64,000 nucleotides of DNA from contig CAITNF010000013.1 of assembly GCA_903893745.1 (NCBI GenBank), positions 86,237-150,236 of the forward strand, written 5' to 3'. The notes beneath the pieces were generated by a model that was not told where the DNA came from, searched no databases, and worked only from the letters and a program-made list of their open reading frames with translations. Position numbers and translations under genes: made by a program. The DNA is from an uncultured Actinomycetes bacterium. Its GTDB lineage: Bacteria; Actinomycetota; Acidimicrobiia; Acidimicrobiales; RAAP-2. This document shows, piece after piece, positions 61,530-64,000 of this stretch (positions are counted from its first letter, which is position 1; each line of letters opens with the position of its first letter).

Positions 61530-61999
61530 GCCGAACGGCTGAACCCGTAGCGCGGTGGGCCGTTCTCACTTCTTTGTTGCTGAGCGTGGCTGGCCTCGCA
61601 ATTTCGGCCTATCTCACCTTTACGCACTTCGAGGGTACAAAATACCTCGCGTGTTCGGGTAACGGCGTCATCAACTGTGGTCTCGTGACCACGTCAGCCC
61701 AGTCGTACTTCCTTGGTATGCCGGTGGCCGTGCTGGGACTGGCTAACTACTTGGTCATGACGGCCCTCACCACTCCGTGGGCTTGGCGGTCTCGCCACTA
61801 CGGCCTTCACGTTTTTCGTTTCGCAGTGGGAATCGGGTCAATGATTTTTGTCCTATGGCTCCTGATCGCCGAGCTTTTGATCATTGACCACATCTGTCTC
61901 TGGTGCACCGGCGTGCACGTCGTGACGTTCGCGTTACTGATTGTGCTCGCCCAGGTGAGCCCGGCCCAACTTGGTTGGACTCGATCAGCGACGCAATAG
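61526..61999 (+). CDS. VKOR-family disulfide oxidoreductase
   Basis: The protein has 157 residues and four membrane helices: [69 protein letters not shown] loop pair of Cys ([11 protein letters not shown]) and the active-site ICLWC are present. VKOR proteins oxidise partner thioredoxins and pass electrons to quinone, replacing DsbB in actinobacteria. The coupled upstream CPYC protein is its likely partner. Confidence 0.9.
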   Translation: MSRTAEPVARWAVLTSLLLSVAGLAISAYLTFTHFEGTKYLACSGNGVINCGLVTTSAQSYFLGMPVAVLGLANYLVMTALTTPWAWRSRHYGLHVFRFAVGIGSMIFVLWLLIAELLIIDHICLWCTGVHVVTFALLIVLAQVSPAQLGWTRSATQ

Positions 62000-62233
62000 T
62001 GAGCGGCGCTCTACTTCGTTTAGACCACCCCAAATGCCGTGCGACTCGCGGTGATCAATAGCGTTGGTGAGACACTCTTCGCGAACGGGACACGAAGTAC
62101 AGATTCGCTTTGCGGCCAGCTCTCGCTCGAGACGCTCTTCTTTTCGCTCACTCACGTCGGGAGCAAAAAAGAGAGCTCCTTCGCTCCCTCGACAGGCCGC
62201 CATTGCTGTCCACCCCATTGGCAAAATCGCCAT
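61985..62233 (-). CDS. WhiB-family iron-sulfur transcription factor
   Basis: The start is ATG 62233 after GGGGGGAGACA; the track start at 62335 is too long. The protein has 82 residues. The four Cys are in AACRGSE and CTSCPVREEC, followed by the conserved turn GIWGGLNEVERRS. WhiB proteins bind a 4Fe-4S cluster and work with a sigma factor. A basic C-terminal DNA-binding tail is almost absent, as in WhiB1/WhiB2-type short members. The stop overlaps VKOR by 15 bases. Confidence 0.93.
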   Translation of the reverse strand: MAILPMGWTAMAACRGSEGALFFAPDVSERKEERLERELAAKRICTSCPVREECLTNAIDHRESHGIWGGLNEVERRSLLRR

Positions 62234-62360
62234 TGTCTCTCCCCCCGGTTCGACTCTGACCGCAGGATAACCAGAAAGCCCCCAGGAGAGCAAGACGAGA
62301 ATTTCCGTCAACCTTTCCAGAGAACCAGCAGCCATTTCTGGCCTTGCTACGCTTTAGGTA

Positions 62361-62789
62361 ATGGCAACCATTCTTCTCGCGAGTGACCTTCCGGCCCTAC
62401 GCCACGAGTTACGCACCATGATTGATGGGCCCGATCTCACGATTGAGGAAGTCGCCAGCGGTCCAGAGGTTTTGACCCGAGTGAAGCAAGGTGGCGTTGA
62501 CCTGGTCGTCATGGACCTCCAGATTGGCTCGATGGGAGCCATGGCCATCTGTCTCGACTTGCGTAATGAGGAGTCCTACGGGGCCGCCGAGCCCGTCGCG
62601 GTCTTAATGTTGGTGGACCGCCGAGCCGATGTCTTTCTCGCCCGACGAAGTGGCGCTGATGGTTTTGTCGTGAAGCCCCTCGATCCGTTGCGCGTACGTC
62701 ACGCGGTGCGCGCGCTGCTGCACGGCGAACAGTACGAAGATGATTCACTTCGACCGGCCACCGTGCGTGTCGGCGGCGATCGCGGTTAA
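62361..62789 (+). CDS. Stand-alone response-regulator receiver protein
   Basis: The protein has 142 residues, all receiver domain: ILLASDLPALRHELRTMI, the phospho-acceptor region DLVVMDLQIGSMGAM, and FVVKPLDPLRVRHAV with the conserved Lys. The first acidic pocket is reduced, since SDLP replaces the usual DD pair. There is no output domain and no kinase nearby. It overlaps the CorC-like gene by one base. Confidence 0.85.
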   Translation: MATILLASDLPALRHELRTMIDGPDLTIEEVASGPEVLTRVKQGGVDLVVMDLQIGSMGAMAICLDLRNEESYGAAEPVAVLMLVDRRADVFLARRSGADGFVVKPLDPLRVRHAVRALLHGEQYEDDSLRPATVRVGGDRG

Positions 62790-63643
62790 TGAGTCACGCA
62801 GAACCTCCCCTCGCGGGGCTCGCGCGACTGCGCGCGCGCATTGCCGGTCGACCAGAACTAAAGGCTGCGTCACCCGAAGCGCTGGCCATTCACACGAGAG
62901 TTGACCAGCTCAGCAAACTCGAACTTCGTGACGTAATGACCCCGCGGGTCGACGTCGCGTTTTTGACTATTCCCGTCACCCCCGAGGCAATTGCTGAAGC
63001 AGTCCGTGACACGGGTCACTCGTGTTTCCCGGTCGTGAACGGAGACCTTGACGATGTTGAGGGAGTCTTACTGGTAAACGATCTCTTTCGATCAACAACC
63101 GTAAAACGAGCCATCGGAGTTTCGCTACCAACACCCAATGAAATTGCGCGAAAAATTCGTCGACCACTCATGTTGCCCGAAACTCTTGACCTGCTCGACA
63201 GTCTGACTGAGATGCGTGAGCAGCGCCGGACCTTCGCCCTCGCACTTGATGAGCACGGCGGCGTCGCGGGAGTGGTTTCAATTCGTGACATTCTCGAACA
63301 ACTGGTGGGCGACCTTAGTGACGAGTTCGACGAGGAGGATGAGCAGACCATCGTGCGAATCCGTGAGGATCGCTGGCTGGTGGATGGTCAAACGCACGTT
63401 GACGAAGTAGGCGTGGTTTTGGGAATAACTATCCCCGAGGGGGAGTACGTCACCATTGCCGGCTTTGTGCTTGATCTCGCTGGTGAAATTCCAGCCGCTG
63501 GGGCGACGTATGAATTTGAGGACTGCACGTTTCGCGTACAGTCCGTGGAGAAGCGCCGAATAAGCGAGCTGGTGATTGAGCGCCATACGCCCATTGCCGC
63601 TACTACCGGCGAGGGTGATCTGCCGTTGGCTCGAGGAACCTGA
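62789..63643 (+). CDS. CorC/HlyC-domain CBS protein
   Basis: The protein has 284 residues. Residues 45-175 form a CBS pair: LELRDVMTPRVDVAFL, TGHSCFPVVNG and ALDEHGGVAGVVSIRDILEQLVGDLSDEFD. Residues 195-275 form the CorC_HlyC domain (WLVDGQTHVDEVGVVLG). There is no membrane (CNNM/DUF21) domain, as in CorC-type cytosolic forms, which link adenine-nucleotide or Mg sensing to ion transport. It is co-transcribed with the receiver gene. Confidence 0.88.
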   Translation: MSHAEPPLAGLARLRARIAGRPELKAASPEALAIHTRVDQLSKLELRDVMTPRVDVAFLTIPVTPEAIAEAVRDTGHSCFPVVNGDLDDVEGVLLVNDLFRSTTVKRAIGVSLPTPNEIARKIRRPLMLPETLDLLDSLTEMREQRRTFALALDEHGGVAGVVSIRDILEQLVGDLSDEFDEEDEQTIVRIREDRWLVDGQTHVDEVGVVLGITIPEGEYVTIAGFVLDLAGEIPAAGATYEFEDCTFRVQSVEKRRISELVIERHTPIAATTGEGDLPLARGT

Positions 63644-63681
63644 TGCCGACTAGGATTATCGGGCTGCGAGGCAACTCGCTG

Positions 63682-63756
63682 CGGGCTGTAGCGCAGCTTG
63701 GTTAGCGCGCTGCGTTCGGGACGCAGAGGTCGGGAGTTCAAATCTCCCCAGCCCGA
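63682..63756 (+). tRNA. tRNA-Pro (anticodon CGG)
   Basis: Acceptor CGGGCTG/CAGCCCG, D-arm GCGC/GCGC, anticodon stem CTGCG/CGCAG with loop TTCGGGA, T loop TTCAAAT. CCA follows at 63757-63759. Confidence 0.96.
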
Positions 63757-63787
63757 CCACCATGGTTCGTCCATGGACGTAGTACAG

Positions 63788-63860
63788 GCCCCCATCGTCT
63801 AGCGGCCTAGGACACCACCCTTTCAAGGTGGCGGCACGGGTTCGAATCCCGTTGGGGGTG
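63788..63860 (+). tRNA. tRNA-Glu (anticodon TTC)
   Basis: Acceptor GCCCCCA/TGGGGGT, D-arm typical of tRNA-Glu (TCGTCTAGCGGCCTAGGACA), anticodon stem CCACC/GGTGG with loop CTTTCAA, T loop TTCGAAT. CCA is not encoded. Confidence 0.95.
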
Positions 63861-63903
63861 CTAAGTTCCAATTGTTGTTTTACAGATAGTTGAAAGGACC
63901 CTC

Positions 63904-64000
63904 TTGAACTTTTCTGTAACTCCTAAGTCCACCCCGCCTGGTGCATTCCTCTCGATCACCAAGCTGATCGCCGCCACAATTGTCTTTGTCTCAACATTTC
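63904..64000 (+). CDS. N-terminus of an exported or membrane protein (runs off the window)
   Basis: A TTG start at 63904 follows GAAAGGACCCTC. The 32 visible codons read MNFSVTPKSTPPGAFLSITKLIAATIVFVSTF, with a basic residue followed by a hydrophobic segment, like a signal peptide or membrane anchor. No family can be assigned from this fragment. It is too short for the ORF track. Confidence 0.5.
   Translation, partial: MNFSVTPKSTPPGAFLSITKLIAATIVFVSTF

Noticed and set aside
63661-63871. Integration sites at tRNA-Pro or tRNA-Glu
   Set aside because: No integrase and no repeated tRNA 3' end were seen in the visible flank.

Overview
The window is a gene-dense stretch of a monoderm actinobacterial chromosome. 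I infer Actinomycetota, possibly an Acidimicrobiia-like lineage. The marker set supports this: CarD, a WhiB-family protein, a GlnR-like regulator beside two glutamine synthetases, GpgS, HemQ-type coproheme decarboxylase, ClpC, an RadA/CarD/IspD/IspF/RlmB block, and a pair of TrkA proteins divergent from a KimA-like permease. Genes are tightly packed with many ATGA/GTGA stop-start overlaps. There is no phage, IS element, CRISPR array or rRNA. Class-level placement is inference only.

Layout. 1-2.3 kb: 5' part of a secreted repeat protein with an HExxE motif that leaves the window on the left. 2.5-4.9 kb: three tandem copies of a GNAT/hicA/hicB block. One copy is intact. The other two keep hicB, while hicA is broken and the GNAT gene is reduced to its last codons. 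4.9-9.6 kb: a Nudix hydrolase, hemQ, groEL under a CIRCE operator, and a MoaD-like sulfur carrier plus a threonine-synthase-like enzyme behind a SAM-I-clan riboswitch. 9.8-14.1 kb: gpgS, a LytR_C membrane protein, tRNA-Thr(TGT) directly followed by mscL, and a secreted protein with eight InlB-type repeats. 14.4-20.7 kb: rlmB, ispF, ispD, carD, radA, clpC. 20.9-29.9 kb: polyprenyl synthase, lysS, coaX, panC, a DUF2520 protein, folK, folB, a pseudophosphatase-like gene, folP, folE, hpt, tilS.

29.9-36.2 kb: the znuABC zinc importer diverges from zur across two Zur-like boxes. zur overlaps a PgeF/YfiH gene, followed by murL and murD2, the alternative route that adds L-Glu to the peptidoglycan precursor and then epimerises it. 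36.3-40.9 kb: a 1529-residue secreted protein with seven C-terminal repeats. 41.3-45.9 kb: tRNA-Thr(CGT), holB, tmk, topA. 46.1-51.6 kb: a permease fused to an OB-fold, two TrkA proteins, a HAD phosphatase and a short sigma-70 factor. 51.7-57.3 kb: an unknown gene, nadE, GSII with a histone-H1-like tail, GSI and a GlnR-like regulator. 57.3-64 kb: ridA, an A-type Fe-S carrier, an FAD dehydrogenase, a Nudix gene, a DUF929/VKOR disulfide pair, whiB, a lone receiver, a CorC-like protein, tRNA-Pro, tRNA-Glu and the start of an exported protein.

The items most worth following up are: the SAM riboswitch in front of a threonine-synthase/sulfur-carrier pair, which suggests a SAM-controlled protein-thiocarboxylate route to homocysteine; the triplicated and decaying GNAT-hicAB block; the lysine/alanine tail on GSII; the permease-OB fusion; the pgeF-murL-murD2 cluster downstream of zur; and the family of three large repeat proteins, two of which carry OmpA-like segments.
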